From: Bacteroidetes bacterium GWE2_42_24
Lineage (GTDB): Bacteria; Bacteroidota; Bacteroidia; Bacteroidales; TTA-H9
Direction of reading: 5' to 3'
Length of the DNA: 64,000 nucleotides
Assembly: GCA_001768515.1 (NCBI GenBank)
Contig: MEOA01000003.1
Location: forward strand, 62,001 to 126,000
Positions within the stretch are counted from its first letter, which is position 1. Each line of letters begins with the position of its first letter. Shown piece by piece: positions 7,169 through 16,892 of the stretch. The notes beneath the pieces were generated by a model that did not search any database, was not told the DNA's origin, and saw only the letters and a program-made list of their open reading frames with translations. The translations under genes and the position numbers were made by a program.

Positions 7169-9091
7169 TTAATTGCTAAACAGGTAAACAAATACAAGGA
7201 CAAGTAACACAACACTGCTAACGAAAACGGCAGCGTATTGCTGGACCTGACCGCTCTGAAATCCTTTAATCCTTTCTGAAGTCGTAACGACAAGCCACCC
7301 AACAGCATTCATGGTATCATCAATCACGTGGCGGTCAAACCATGCGATGGGACGTGACACGCCACTGAATATTATTTTTTTTGTTACGAACTGATAAACT
7401 TCATCAATCCAGAATTTGCGGAACGAGGCGGTGTATAATCCTTTAATGGATGAAGATACACGATCGGGAAGAGAGTTCGGCTTCCGGTACATGACGGTCG
7501 CTACCCCGATGCCTACCAGCGCAATCAGTACCGAAGGAATGGCCACGGCCAGGTCGGTATGGGTTTCGAAGGTTTTCAGATCGGAGGTAACGAGATGGCT
7601 GAAGGGCAGAAAGCCTGAGAACACGGCTGCAAAGGCCAGAAACATGAGAGGAATGGTCATCACCAGCGGTGATTCATGTGGCGTGTGGTGATAATGGCGC
7701 TCCTGCCCCCAAAATACATTGTAATAAAGCCTGAACATGTAGAAGGCTGTCAGTCCGGCCACTCCAATCCCGATAGCAAAAAGCGCTGGATTGTGATGCA
7801 GGGCAGCGGCTAGTATTTCATCCTTACTCCAGAAGCCACTTAATGGAGGAATTCCGGCGATAGTAAGGCAGGCAATCAGGAAAGTAATATGTGTGATGGG
7901 CAGGTATTTTCGTAGTCCACCCATGTCGGTCATGTTGTTTGAATGAACGGCATGAATGATAGAACCTGCACCCAGGAAAAGCAGTGCCTTGAACATGGCA
8001 TGAGTGAAGAGATGGAACATAGAGGCCATGTAGCCCAGCCCTTCGTGATCACCATACCCCGATACCCCTAGAGCCATCATCATGTAACCGATCTGCGACA
8101 TGGTACTGAATGCCAGTACACGTTTAATGTCGATTTGAGTGATGGCAATGACCGCTGCGAATAGCGAGGAAAAACCTCCGACCCATGCTACAACATGTAA
8201 TGCATCGGGTGCTGCCAGTGCATAGGCCGGAAATAACCTGGCTACCAGGTAAACCCCTGCTACCACCATTGTAGCGGCATGAATCAGTGCAGAAACGGGT
8301 GTGGGGCCTTCCATGGCATCGGGTAACCAGATGTGTAGGGGGAACATGGCCGACTTGCCCGCTCCACCTATGAAAACAAGGATTAAAGCCCAACTGACAA
8401 CCGAAATGCCCACGAAGGCGGCTCCTGCAGGTGCTGCAATGATAGGGCCTGAAGTCGAAGTCAGGGTGATAAAATCAAAGGTATTGGTGGTGAAAGAAAG
8501 CATCAGGATGCCAATCAGGAATCCCAGATCGGCAAATCTGGTTACAATGAAGGCTTTTTTCGAGGCCGCTACTGCCGATGGTTTTTCATAGTAGAATCCA
8601 ATCAGCAGGAAAGATGAGACACCCACTAACTCCCAGAAAATGTACATCTGAAAGATATTGGTGGCCAGCACCAGCCCCAGCATCGAAAAGCTGAACAAAG
8701 AAAGGAACGAATAGAACCGGGCAAAACCGCGTTCACCCTTCATATATCCCAGACTGTAGATGTGTGCCATGAGCGATACCGTAGTAACGACTACCAGCAT
8801 CATTACTGAAATGGGATCGATCAATATCCCCAGATCAATATGTAACGTGTCGGTAAAACGAAGCCAGACAGTACTCACGGCTTTGATTTGCGGATACATA
8901 CCGTTTGCCGGGCCATCGATGAAGAAATACCTGATGGCCGTAGTGTACGACAGGAAAGCAGCAATAGTAAGGCCCATTGTTCCAGTTAAACCAGACACGA
9001 TGGGTTTAAATTTATGACCTGCGAGGCCTGTGATCAGGAATATGGCCAACGGAATGAGCGGAATTAGCAGTGTATAGCTATAATTAGTCAT
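7169..9091 (-). CDS. nuoL: NADH-quinone oxidoreductase subunit L
   Basis: A 640-residue distal antiporter-like subunit with the long amphipathic C-terminal helix. Motifs include FWELVGVSSFLLIGFYYEKP (conserved Glu), GKSAMFPLHIWLPDAMEGPTP, and SALIHAATMVVAGVYLVAR. The C-terminal part (ISVSSSIKGLYTAS-like region to the final VLVFVYLFSN) corresponds to the lateral helix and last membrane helix. It lies between nuoK and nuoM in the usual order. Confidence 0.96.
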   Translation of the reverse strand: MTNYSYTLLIPLIPLAIFLITGLAGHKFKPIVSGLTGTMGLTIAAFLSYTTAIRYFFIDGPANGMYPQIKAVSTVWLRFTDTLHIDLGILIDPISVMMLVVVTTVSLMAHIYSLGYMKGERGFARFYSFLSLFSFSMLGLVLATNIFQMYIFWELVGVSSFLLIGFYYEKPSAVAASKKAFIVTRFADLGFLIGILMLSFTTNTFDFITLTSTSGPIIAAPAGAAFVGISVVSWALILVFIGGAGKSAMFPLHIWLPDAMEGPTPVSALIHAATMVVAGVYLVARLFPAYALAAPDALHVVAWVGGFSSLFAAVIAITQIDIKRVLAFSTMSQIGYMMMALGVSGYGDHEGLGYMASMFHLFTHAMFKALLFLGAGSIIHAVHSNNMTDMGGLRKYLPITHITFLIACLTIAGIPPLSGFWSKDEILAAALHHNPALFAIGIGVAGLTAFYMFRLYYNVFWGQERHYHHTPHESPLVMTIPLMFLAFAAVFSGFLPFSHLVTSDLKTFETHTDLAVAIPSVLIALVGIGVATVMYRKPNSLPDRVSSSIKGLYTASFRKFWIDEVYQFVTKKIIFSGVSRPIAWFDRHVIDDTMNAVGWLVVTTSERIKGFQSGQVQQYAAVFVSSVVLLVLVFVYLFSN

Positions 9092-9105
9092 AATCAGTCC
9101 GGGTG

Positions 9106-9426
9106 TTAGTATTTCATTTCGTTTACTTTATCCGTTTCGATGGAACGGAAATTCCGGTATATGTTGATGATGATGGCAATGGCGACGGCTGCTTCGGCAG
9201 CGGCAACTGCTATCACGATCAGGCTGAAGAATTGGCCTTGCATCCTGTGGGGGAAGAGGTAACTGTTGAAAGCCACAAAGTTTATGTTCACGCTGTTTAG
9301 CACCAGTTCGATGCTCATTAACATGGTAATCAGGTTGCGGCGTGTAAGAAAGCCAAAGATCCCAATAAAAAACATCAGTGTACTGATGATCAGAAAATAG
9401 TACAGAGGTATGCCTTGTGTCATCAT
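9106..9426 (-). CDS. nuoK: NADH-quinone oxidoreductase subunit K
   Basis: A small three-helix complex I subunit, 106 residues from the ATG at 9426. Motifs GIFGFLTRRNLITMLMSIELVLNSVNINFVAF and AAAEAAVAIAIIINIYRN carry the two conserved membrane glutamates of the E-channel. The open frame reaches 9468, but that extension overlaps the nuoJ 3' end, and NuoK is normally about 100 residues. The ATG at 9426 follows the nuoJ TAG by one base, a coupled start; the next codon (9423) is also ATG. Confidence 0.94.
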   Translation of the reverse strand: MMTQGIPLYYFLIISTLMFFIGIFGFLTRRNLITMLMSIELVLNSVNINFVAFNSYLFPHRMQGQFFSLIVIAVAAAEAAVAIAIIINIYRNFRSIETDKVNEMKY

Positions 9427-9427
9427 G

Positions 9428-9949
9428 CTATTTGGTGCTTTGGTTATTTGATTCTTTCCGTGCCACAACGATGGCGCCGATCATAGCAGCCAGCAGCAGG
9501 ATACTGATGGCTTCAAAAGGAAGTGCATATCCGTCGGTACCATAAGAAACCAGCGCCCTGCCGACATTCTTAACATTGGGGCTTATGGGTGGAATGCCTG
9601 CCGGCCTAAATGTAAATTGCATCACGGTAATCAGGGTCAATATAGCTCCGGCAACTGTAACCAGTGCTGCGAGTGCTGCTCTTGCGGCAGATGCTATGGG
9701 TGCACGCTCACTGATATGACTGGTGAGCAGAATTGAGAAAATAATCAGTACAACAATCCCTCCGGCATAGACAGTTAATTGTACAGCGGCGAGAAAGTTA
9801 TAGTTGAGTTGGAAATAGAGCCCTGCTGTGGCTACCAGCACAAACAGCAGGTAAACGGCAGCCCTGAGTATCTTTCGGGTTGTTACTGTCAGTACCGAGA
9901 ATACCAGAATGACAGCCGACAGCATAAAAAACATCAATTCATTATTCAT
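9428..9949 (-). CDS. nuoJ: NADH-quinone oxidoreductase subunit J
   Basis: A five-helix membrane subunit, 173 residues from the ATG at 9949 (MNNELMFFMLSAVILVFSV). Recognisable regions are LRAAVYLLFVLVATAGLYFQLNYNFLAAVQLTVYAGGIVVLIIFSILLTS, the conserved helix with its pi-bulge region. The upstream extension to 10027 only overlaps nuoI in another frame and lacks NuoJ character, so 9949 is preferred; it begins 5 bp after the nuoI stop. Confidence 0.93.
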   Translation of the reverse strand: MNNELMFFMLSAVILVFSVLTVTTRKILRAAVYLLFVLVATAGLYFQLNYNFLAAVQLTVYAGGIVVLIIFSILLTSHISERAPIASAARAALAALVTVAGAILTLITVMQFTFRPAGIPPISPNVKNVGRALVSYGTDGYALPFEAISILLLAAMIGAIVVARKESNNQSTK

Positions 9950-9954
9950 AGTAG

Positions 9955-10437
9955 CTATTCTTTTTCGTCGGTCATGATTTCCGATCCGGGTTGGTTCAAC
10001 ACCTTTGTCAATTGTGAACGATCCCAAACCGCATGTTCAAATTTCTGTCCCATTACAATGGCACCTGTCGGACAGGCTTTAACACATAAGTTGCAAAGGG
10101 TACACATCCCCAGGTGATAGATGTGTTTATCAATCACTTTTTTCTTTTTCCCTTCAGGGGTTTCAATCATCCTGGTGATAATCTCAATACTACCGTTGGG
10201 ACAATTCATTTCACAGATTCCGCAGCCGGTGCATTTGTGCCGGTTGTTGGCATCATGTGGCATGATCACTTCTCCTCGGAATCGCTCCTGCATTTTAAGG
10301 GTTGCACGGTTCTCAGGGTATTGTTGGGTGGTGATCAGTTTTGGGTGGAAGAAGTAGTGACCCGTAACAGCCATCCCCTTCACCAATGTGCAGAGTCCTT
10401 TGATAATATCGTTCAGATAGCGGATAATTTCTTTCAT
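9955..10437 (-). CDS. nuoI: NADH-quinone oxidoreductase subunit I (2x[4Fe-4S])
   Basis: A 160-residue peripheral-arm subunit carrying clusters N6a and N6b. Two ferredoxin motifs are intact: CTGCGICEMNCP and CTLCNLCVKACP. An N-terminal amphipathic helix (KEIIRYLNDIIKGLCTLVKGMAVTGHYFF) matches the membrane-docking helix of the family. Located between nuoH and nuoJ as expected. Confidence 0.96.
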   Translation of the reverse strand: MKEIIRYLNDIIKGLCTLVKGMAVTGHYFFHPKLITTQQYPENRATLKMQERFRGEVIMPHDANNRHKCTGCGICEMNCPNGSIEIITRMIETPEGKKKKVIDKHIYHLGMCTLCNLCVKACPTGAIVMGQKFEHAVWDRSQLTKVLNQPGSEIMTDEKE

Positions 10438-10456
10438 CTGTTTTTCTTTAAGTATG

Positions 10457-11545
10457 TTAGAAGTGCCAGCCCATCAAAACGATGAGGGTCATCAACAAGA
10501 TGTTCAGCAGATTGATTGGCAGCAGATATTTCCATTCCAGCGTCAGTATCTGATCGATTCTGAGACGCGGGAAGGTCCATTTAAACCACATAATCACGAA
10601 AATCACAAACATTACCTTGCCAAAGAACCAGAAGATCGGGGGAACAAAATCCATCACAGCGTTGAATCCTTCGAACGAACCTACATGGAAAGGCATCCAG
10701 CCGCCGAGGAACAATACTGTCGCCATGGCTGATACAATGAACAGGTTAACATATTCGGCCAGAAAGAAAAAGGCGAATTTGATACCCGAATATTCAGTAT
10801 GGAAACCGGCTGTAAGTTCTGATTCGGCTTCAGCCAGATCGAAAGGCCCACGGTTTGTTTCAGCAGTTCCTGCAATCAGAAAGACAATAAAGGCGATAAT
10901 GGCCGGGATGTGCCCGGTGAAAATAAACCATCCGGTCGATTGGGCCTGAATGATTTCAGATATCTGCATGGAACCCGCCAGAATAATCATTGTAATAAGC
11001 GACAAGCCAACTGATAGTTCATAGCTGATGATCTGGGCACCGCTGCGCATTGCGCCAATAAGAGAGTATTTGTTGTTGCTGGACCATCCGGCGAGCAGGA
11101 TTCCGATTACACCCAATGAAGCGACGGCCGATACATACAAAACGCCAATGTCAAAATCGATGGCTTGCAGCCCTTTGGCAAACGGTATTGCTGCAATGGC
11201 CATGAAAGTCACGATGATGACAATGAAAGGTGCCAGGTTGTAAAGGAATTTATCGGCTTTATTAGGAGTGATAAGCTCTTTCATCAACAGTTTAATGAAA
11301 TCGGCTACTGTCTGCAACAAGCCCCATTTGCCAACACGCATAGGGCCGAGCCGTTGCTGGAACAGGGCACATACTTTACGTTCCAGATAAACCAGGATCA
11401 GGCCGAAAACTGCGACGAACAGGAGCACAGAAATTCCAACGAGCAACCATTCAGCGACCAGTACGCCGACAGGCGGAAGAAAGGTCGCCAGCCCCTCATG
11501 AATTGATGAGGTAAGGCTTGTAAAGTCATAAATATCAAATGCCAT
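10457..11545 (-). CDS. nuoH: NADH-quinone oxidoreductase subunit H
   Basis: A 362-residue quinone-chamber membrane subunit. Conserved loops are visible: [38 protein letters not shown], the [27 protein letters not shown] loop with its acidic cluster, and the late [13 protein letters not shown] motif. It lies between nuoD and nuoI; nuoG, which normally sits next to nuoH, is absent. Confidence 0.96.
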   Translation of the reverse strand: MAFDIYDFTSLTSSIHEGLATFLPPVGVLVAEWLLVGISVLLFVAVFGLILVYLERKVCALFQQRLGPMRVGKWGLLQTVADFIKLLMKELITPNKADKFLYNLAPFIVIIVTFMAIAAIPFAKGLQAIDFDIGVLYVSAVASLGVIGILLAGWSSNNKYSLIGAMRSGAQIISYELSVGLSLITMIILAGSMQISEIIQAQSTGWFIFTGHIPAIIAFIVFLIAGTAETNRGPFDLAEAESELTAGFHTEYSGIKFAFFFLAEYVNLFIVSAMATVLFLGGWMPFHVGSFEGFNAVMDFVPPIFWFFGKVMFVIFVIMWFKWTFPRLRIDQILTLEWKYLLPINLLNILLMTLIVLMGWHF

Positions 11546-11557
11546 AGGAAGGGTTTG

Positions 11558-12682
11558 TTAACGGTCAATGTCGGGAATTACTAAATCGAGGGTTGACATT
11601 ATCGCTACAAGGTCAGCGATTTTTACCCCTTTACTCATGTGGTTCAGCGCAGCAAGATTGCTAAATCCCGGAGAACGGAATTTTACACGGTATGGATTCT
11701 TTTTTCCGTCGCTCACGATGAATACTCCAAGTTCTCCGCGTGCAGTCTCTACACGCTGGTAGAACTCTCCCTCCGGCAGTTTAATAATCCCTTTCATTTT
11801 CACCTGATGATCTCCTTCGGGGATATTGTCTATCAGCTGCCCGATGATATCAAGCGATTCAGACATTTCATCTACACGAGCCTGATAGCGGGCATAGGTG
11901 TCGCCTTCGGTACGGAGTATCTCGTTGAAGTTAACACGGTCATAAGCACTGTAAGGGTGGTGCTTACGTACATCGCAGGCAAACCCGGAAGCACGTCCCG
12001 AAGGGCCTGTTACTCCCCATGCAATGGCATCTTTTTGCGATAAGTGGCCGATACCAATAGTTCGCTCCCTGAAGATCACATTGCCCGAAAGCAGCTGATT
12101 ATATTCCGGCAGTTTAGCTCTGAAATATTTGATAAAATCTTTCACCCGTTTCTGGAAATTGGGATGAATGTCGAACATGACACCCCCTGGTGTTGAATAA
12201 TTCAGGGTAAGGCGGGCTCCACAAGTTTCCTCGAAAATGTCGAGGATCAATTCCCGGTCGCGCAGCCCATAAAAGAAGGTAGTCAGAGCACCCATGTCCA
12301 TTCCCATGACACACCACCAAAGCTGGTGCGAAGCAAGACGTTGCAGCTCGGCCATGATGGTTCTGATGACCTTAACACGGTCGGGCACTTCAATCTGTAA
12401 GGCATTCTCAACACAAAGGGCAACAGCTTCATTGTTCATGTGAGCTGAAAGGTAATCCATACGGTCGGTGAGGTGAGGAATCTGGTGGTAAGCCAGCGAT
12501 TCGCACATTTTTTCAATGCCGCTGTGGATATAACCTACCACGGGATCGACATTGTGCACGATTTCTCCTTCAAGTTTCAGTACAAGCCGCAGCACACCAT
12601 GCGTCGATGGATGCTGGGGCCCCATATTAACCAGATATTCCTGAGTTTTTATGGTATCAAAATCAAGGGTGGTTGTTGTCAT
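11558..12682 (-). CDS. nuoD: NADH-quinone oxidoreductase subunit D
   Basis: A 374-residue 49-kDa-type subunit lining the quinone site. Start region NMGPQHPSTHGVLRLVLKLEGE contains the conserved His motif; ETCGARLTLNYSTPGGV and GPSGRASGFACDVRKHHPYSAYD also match. Its ATG overlaps the nuoC stop as ATGA, so translation is coupled. In many Bacteroidota nuoC and nuoD are fused; here they are separate. Confidence 0.96.
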   Translation of the reverse strand: MTTTTLDFDTIKTQEYLVNMGPQHPSTHGVLRLVLKLEGEIVHNVDPVVGYIHSGIEKMCESLAYHQIPHLTDRMDYLSAHMNNEAVALCVENALQIEVPDRVKVIRTIMAELQRLASHQLWWCVMGMDMGALTTFFYGLRDRELILDIFEETCGARLTLNYSTPGGVMFDIHPNFQKRVKDFIKYFRAKLPEYNQLLSGNVIFRERTIGIGHLSQKDAIAWGVTGPSGRASGFACDVRKHHPYSAYDRVNFNEILRTEGDTYARYQARVDEMSESLDIIGQLIDNIPEGDHQVKMKGIIKLPEGEFYQRVETARGELGVFIVSDGKKNPYRVKFRSPGFSNLAALNHMSKGVKIADLVAIMSTLDLVIPDIDR

Positions 12683-13134
12683 CTTTCTACTATCCTTGCA
12701 GGGTCAGTATAATCTTTACGTAAGGGAAAACCCCAACTGTCGTCGAGAAACAAGCGTCGCAGGTCGGGATGGTTATTGAATCGAATTCCAAGCAGATCGA
12801 AGGCCTCACGCTCATGGAATCCGGCTGTAGGCCAGATATCATTAACCGAGTCGATAACAGGATTTTTGCGGTCAGTTGTATGGGTTTTAACCACTGCACA
12901 ATGACCATTCCATGTCGATTCAAGATGATAGACAACCGTCATGTGGTCGGGCATATCAACCCCACTCAGACAGAAAAGGTAGTCAAAAGCCAATTGCTCA
13001 TCGTCGCGTAATTTCCGACACAGGGTGATTAGTTTCTCAGGTGGTATTTCAATAGTTGGGAATTGAGGCCCTCGCGAAATGATAGCCTCAGGGAAAAGGT
13101 TTCCGATGTAGTTTGCTATATCAGTCTGGTTCAT
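12679..13134 (-). CDS. nuoC: NADH-quinone oxidoreductase subunit C
   Basis: A 151-residue 30-kDa-type subunit of the peripheral arm. The signature HEREAFDLLGIRFNNHPDLRRLFLDDSWGFPLRKDY near the C-terminus is the NuoC family pattern (ERExxDxxGxxxxxHPxxRRI). It overlaps nuoD by 4 bp and begins 9 bp after nuoB. Confidence 0.95.
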   Translation of the reverse strand: MNQTDIANYIGNLFPEAIISRGPQFPTIEIPPEKLITLCRKLRDDEQLAFDYLFCLSGVDMPDHMTVVYHLESTWNGHCAVVKTHTTDRKNPVIDSVNDIWPTAGFHEREAFDLLGIRFNNHPDLRRLFLDDSWGFPLRKDYTDPARIVER

Positions 13135-13143
13135 GCTATCTGA

Positions 13144-13710
13144 TTATTTAATATCGGTGATTACCTCAGTTTTTTTCTTACTGCTGTAATTGCGTTCTGA
13201 TTTGATTTTCTTTTGCAATTGCATGAGCCCATATAGAAAAGCCTCAGGCCTTGGCGGGCAGCCGGGAATATATACATCAACCGGAATGACGTGATCGGCT
13301 CCTTTCACAATGGCATAGGAGTTATAGAAGAAAGGTCCGCCGCTTACGGCACAGGCTCCCATCGCAATGACCCATTTGGGGTCGGCCATCTGGTCGTAGA
13401 GTCTTTTGAGCACAGGAGCCATCTTATAATTAATGGATCCACTGATGACAATCAAATCAGCCTGCCGTGGAGTAGCACGGGCCACTTCAGCACCAAAACG
13501 GGCAAAATCATATCGTGAAGCACCTGCTGCCATGAATTCTATGGCACAGCACCGAGTGCCAAAGGTCAAAGGCCATAATGAGTTTGAACGTGCCCAGTTT
13601 ACCAGTTCATCCAGTTTTGCCAGAATAATTCCACCGCCTTCGTGCTGTTCGACGATGGGGTAATCGTTCATGTCGATCCCTCCATCCTTTTTCCGTGGTT
13701 TTACTCCCAT
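13144..13710 (-). CDS. nuoB: NADH-quinone oxidoreductase subunit B (cluster N2)
   Basis: A 188-residue PSST-type subunit holding the terminal [4Fe-4S] cluster N2. The four ligands are present: [14 protein letters not shown] (two adjacent Cys), [10 protein letters not shown] and [11 protein letters not shown]. The chosen ATG at 13710 overlaps the end of nuoA by 10 bp (ATGGGAGTAA); an internal ATG (MNDYPIVEQ, residue 14) is a possible alternative. The C-terminal Lys/Arg-rich tail is not conserved. Confidence 0.95.
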   Translation of the reverse strand: MGVKPRKKDGGIDMNDYPIVEQHEGGGIILAKLDELVNWARSNSLWPLTFGTRCCAIEFMAAGASRYDFARFGAEVARATPRQADLIVISGSINYKMAPVLKRLYDQMADPKWVIAMGACAVSGGPFFYNSYAIVKGADHVIPVDVYIPGCPPRPEAFLYGLMQLQKKIKSERNYSSKKKTEVITDIK

Positions 13711-14051
13711 TTCAGTGCATGTTTTTTCCAGGCATAGAGCAAACCCAAACCCAGAATGGTGAAAAATATCAAAATTTCAATGAAAGCAGTCATTCCTGTT
13801 TCGCGTACGATGGTAGCCCATGGAAAAAGGAAAACGGCTTCCACATCGAAAATCAGGAAGAGAATGGCGAAAATGTAATAACCGACCGTATATTGAAGCC
13901 ATGTTTCGCCATAGGTCTCTATGCCGCATTCATATGGTTCAAATTTTGCAGGATTGGCCGATTTAGGCGGGACTAAATTGCTGAAGATTAGTGCTGATCC
14001 TACTAAAACAACAGCGGTGATAAAAAACAAAATGAGTGATTCACTTGCCAT
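13701..14051 (-). CDS. nuoA: NADH-quinone oxidoreductase subunit A
   Basis: A 116-residue, three-helix subunit and the first gene of the operon. The loop [44 protein letters not shown] is diagnostic (conserved Cys and the FDVE motif). A TAnnTTTG promoter element lies 18 bp upstream of the ATG. Confidence 0.95.
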   Translation of the reverse strand: MASESLILFFITAVVLVGSALIFSNLVPPKSANPAKFEPYECGIETYGETWLQYTVGYYIFAILFLIFDVEAVFLFPWATIVRETGMTAFIEILIFFTILGLGLLYAWKKHALKWE

Positions 14052-14069
14052 AAATCAAAAAAATTTGTG

Positions 14070-14077
14070 CAAAAGTA
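14070..14077 (-). promoter_or_regulatory. TAnnTTTG -7 element for the complex I operon
   Basis: On the minus strand the bases read TACTTTTG followed by C, an exact match to the Bacteroidota -7 consensus, 18 bp before nuoA. A -33 TTTG at standard spacing is not clear; the upstream DNA is very AT-rich. The 243-bp divergent spacer to holB otherwise shows nothing recognisable. Confidence 0.6.
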
Positions 14078-14248
14078 GAATAATATTTAATTTCCTACAT
14101 ATATCACTTTCTATATAGAATTATTATAAGTAACTTGATACATTGAATCGTTTTTAATGGTTGCGGAGGTTGTTTTGTTGTCTGATTGCTGCGATAGAGA
14201 ATTCTGGTAAGGGATAATAGGAGGCTGGATCATGACATCTTAATTTCG

Positions 14249-14256
14249 TATGTTTG
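14249..14256 (+). promoter_or_regulatory. TAnnTTTG -7 element for holB
   Basis: TATGTTTG followed by C, 38 bp before the holB ATG. It is divergent from the nuo promoter. No good -33 match was seen. Confidence 0.45.
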
Positions 14257-14294
14257 CATTTGGTTTGAAGTTCAATGATCTTGAATATTAGGAT

Positions 14295-15467
14295 ATGCTT
14301 TTTAGTGATATTTTCGGTTACGATGCATTGAAGAATAGGCTTATCAAGTCAGTTCATGAAAACAGGGTAAGCCATTCACAATTACTTTTTGGTCCCGAGG
14401 GGACGCCAAAACTGGCGCTTGCAATTGCATATGCCCAGTATGTTAATTGTCTTTCGCGAACTGAAAATGATTCTTGTGGCGTTTGTTCTTCTTGCGTTAA
14501 GTATAATCATTTGGCTCATCCCGATTTGCATTTCATCTATCCTGTTGCAACCACCAAGGAGATCGACTCCAAGCCCAAGAGCCGCGATTTTATTGCTCCG
14601 TGGCGTGAGCTGGTGCTTGAAACCAGAGCAAATTTTAGCCTTACCGATTGGTATGATAAGATTGGCATGGCCGAGACAAAGCAGGCCATTATCAATGCAG
14701 AGGATGCTGGTGAGGTGGTGCGTACATTGGCGCTCAAAGCATTTGAGGCTGATTATAAGGTTTTGATTTTATGGATGGTGGAACGGATGAATCCTACCTC
14801 TGCCAATCGATTGCTGAAGGTTTTGGAAGAGCCGCCGGAAAAAACACTTTTTTTGCTGATAACTGAAGATCCGGATCAAATATTGAGCACTATCCTTTCA
14901 CGTACACAGCTTATCAAGATTCCTGCAATGAGTGAGGCAGTCATTGTGACACAACTTCAAAACAGGTTTGATTTTTCACTTGCCGAAGCCGCAAGGATCG
15001 CCCTGTTGTCGGAGGGGAACTGGCTAACTGCATGCCGGATTGCTCAGGCCGGAGGGCAGGAGGGAGCATCCGCTGGCGATTTTATTGAATGGCTTCGTGA
15101 TATATTCAGGTTAGGAACATCCAGGTTTTGGGCGGAGGCTAGCTTGTCAGTTTTGCAGCGTGCAGCGGTTTTCGCCCGTTCCGGACGTGAAAGCCAGAAG
15201 TCGTTTTTACTGATGGCCATGCGGATGGTTCGCTTTGTAATGCTACAGGGTCTTGGGGCATCGGGAATGGTAAAACTCGAAGGTGCCGAAGCAAAGTTTA
15301 CCGTCGATTTCAGCCCGTTTGTCCATGCAGATAATGCACCGTTATACTACGATCTGCTGCAGGAATCACACAACAATATTGAGCGTAATGCCAATGCTCA
15401 ACTCTTGTTCATCGATCTGTCTTACCAGTTCGAACGCATAATGCGGATTCCCAATCCTAAACAGTGA
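14295..15467 (+). CDS. holB: DNA polymerase III delta' subunit
   Basis: A 390-residue clamp-loader AAA+ subunit. The N-terminal domain has a degenerate P-loop (GPEGTPKLALA, residues about 33-43), as usual for delta', and a zinc module (C52, C61, C64, C67). ERMNPTSANRLLKVLEEPPEKTLFLLIT is the family's Walker-B/SRC-region pattern, followed by TILSRTQLIKIP. AGGAT just before the ATG can serve as a ribosome site. HolB, PSP1, GldH and PBP1A in this order is a layout I associate with Bacteroidota. Confidence 0.92.
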   Translation: MLFSDIFGYDALKNRLIKSVHENRVSHSQLLFGPEGTPKLALAIAYAQYVNCLSRTENDSCGVCSSCVKYNHLAHPDLHFIYPVATTKEIDSKPKSRDFIAPWRELVLETRANFSLTDWYDKIGMAETKQAIINAEDAGEVVRTLALKAFEADYKVLILWMVERMNPTSANRLLKVLEEPPEKTLFLLITEDPDQILSTILSRTQLIKIPAMSEAVIVTQLQNRFDFSLAEAARIALLSEGNWLTACRIAQAGGQEGASAGDFIEWLRDIFRLGTSRFWAEASLSVLQRAAVFARSGRESQKSFLLMAMRMVRFVMLQGLGASGMVKLEGAEAKFTVDFSPFVHADNAPLYYDLLQESHNNIERNANAQLLFIDLSYQFERIMRIPNPKQ

Positions 15468-15616
15468 TTGCTTCCTGCATCTTCTGACGGGAGGGTTCAT
15501 CGTCGTTTTTAAGTCATTTTAACGAGAAGTTTTTATCAGGCAAACTGGTGTTGTTTTATTGCTTCATCCTTCATTTGAAGGTTGATATTGAATTGATGAA
15601 TTCGATTGGGAGGAAA

Positions 15617-15650
15617 TTTGAAAGGCTCTGGAAAAATAAGCGTACTTTTG
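15617..15650 (+). promoter_or_regulatory. promoter for the ricT-gldH-pbp operon
   Basis: TTTG at 15617-15620 and TACTTTTG at 15643-15650 are separated by 22 bp, matching the Bacteroidota -33/-7 arrangement. It lies 84 bp upstream of the PSP1 gene start, in the 267-bp gap after holB. Confidence 0.6.
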
Positions 15651-15734
15651 CCAATGATCTCGTTGAATGTTGTTTCAGTTTACTGACATCTTTAAAGGGG
15701 ATTAATTGCTAATCAGTCAAATTGATATATCGCG

Positions 15735-16844
15735 ATGGACGATCTGAAAACCGACTATAATAATCCGTTTTTTACCCGTGGATGTAAGACGGTTCCTAAT
15801 CCCGGGGAAGGTGTTGCTGATACGTGTTCTGTAGGTTGCTGTAAGATGGGTGCGCAGAACTGGATGGAAGCTATTCCGCAACCGTCTGCTACGGAATCCC
15901 TTGATGAAGTTGTTGAAGTTCGATTCAAAAATTCGAAAAAGGATTTTTATCGCCCGCCTCCTGATATCAACCTCAGTTCAGGCGACATTGTTGCTGTAGA
16001 ATCTTCTCCGGGTCATGATATTGGTATCATAACGCTGACGGGAGCTACAGCCATGCGGCAATTCAGGAATGCCAGGCAATCAAACGGTATAGATAGTCTG
16101 AAAAAAGTATACCGCCGTGCCCGTTCAACCGATATCGAAAAATGGTTACAAGCTGTTGGTCGTGAATTTGATACACTGGTAAAAACGCGTCAGATCTCGC
16201 GTAGTCTTAACTTGAATATGAAGATTAACGATATCGAGTATCAGGGTGACGGAACCAAGGCCGTTTTTTACTATACCGCTGATGAGCGGGTCGACTTCAG
16301 GGAGTTAATCAAGGTACTGGCCGAAGAGTTTAGGGTACGCATTGAGATGAAACAGATTGGTATTCGCCAGGAGGCCAGTCGTATGGGTGGTATTGGCAGT
16401 TGTGGCAGAGAACTATGTTGCTCTACGTGGCTTTCGCGTTTTAGAACAGTTTCAACGTCTGCTGCCAGAGCCCAGCAACTTTCGCTAAATCCACAAAAAC
16501 TTGCCGGGCAGTGTGGAAAGCTTAAATGCTGTCTGAATTATGAGTATGATTCATACACCGATGCACTCAAGGCTTTTCCTCCCCCTGATATTAATCTCAG
16601 AACCCGTAAAGGACAAGCCATTTGTCAAAAAGTCGATGTCTATAAAGGTTTGATGTGGTATGCCTATCTCGAATCTCCCAACAATTTCATGGCGATACCG
16701 AAAGAAAGTGTTCATGAAATCATTTCAATGAATAAAGCCGATAAATTGCCCGACGACTTGGAGACTTATGCCCTTACAGATGCCCCAAAAGCTGATTTCG
16801 GGATGACAGTTTCACATGATGATCTACATCGTTTTGACAAATAA
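15735..16844 (+). CDS. ricT: PSP1-domain protein, RicT/YaaT family
   Basis: A 369-residue protein with the PSP1 C-terminal domain. Visible features are VEVRFKNSKKDFYRPP and GDIVAVESSPGHDIGIITLTG at the start of the conserved core, GSCGRELCCSTWLSRFRTVS, and QCGKLKCCLNYEYDSY. These cysteines correspond to the Fe-S-ligating set of RicT, which in Bacillus acts with RicA/RicF on RNA processing. An additional N-terminal Cys group (TRGC, DTCSVGCCKMG) precedes the domain, as in Bacteroidota homologues. No RicA or RicF gene is nearby, so the partner is unknown. Its gldH/PBP1A neighbours suggest housekeeping co-expression rather than a shared pathway. Confidence 0.85.
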   Translation: MDDLKTDYNNPFFTRGCKTVPNPGEGVADTCSVGCCKMGAQNWMEAIPQPSATESLDEVVEVRFKNSKKDFYRPPPDINLSSGDIVAVESSPGHDIGIITLTGATAMRQFRNARQSNGIDSLKKVYRRARSTDIEKWLQAVGREFDTLVKTRQISRSLNLNMKINDIEYQGDGTKAVFYYTADERVDFRELIKVLAEEFRVRIEMKQIGIRQEASRMGGIGSCGRELCCSTWLSRFRTVSTSAARAQQLSLNPQKLAGQCGKLKCCLNYEYDSYTDALKAFPPPDINLRTRKGQAICQKVDVYKGLMWYAYLESPNNFMAIPKESVHEIISMNKADKLPDDLETYALTDAPKADFGMTVSHDDLHRFDK

Positions 16845-16892
16845 ACAAACCGCGTGACAATAATCGGAAACCTTCGGCGGTTAATTAATGAT

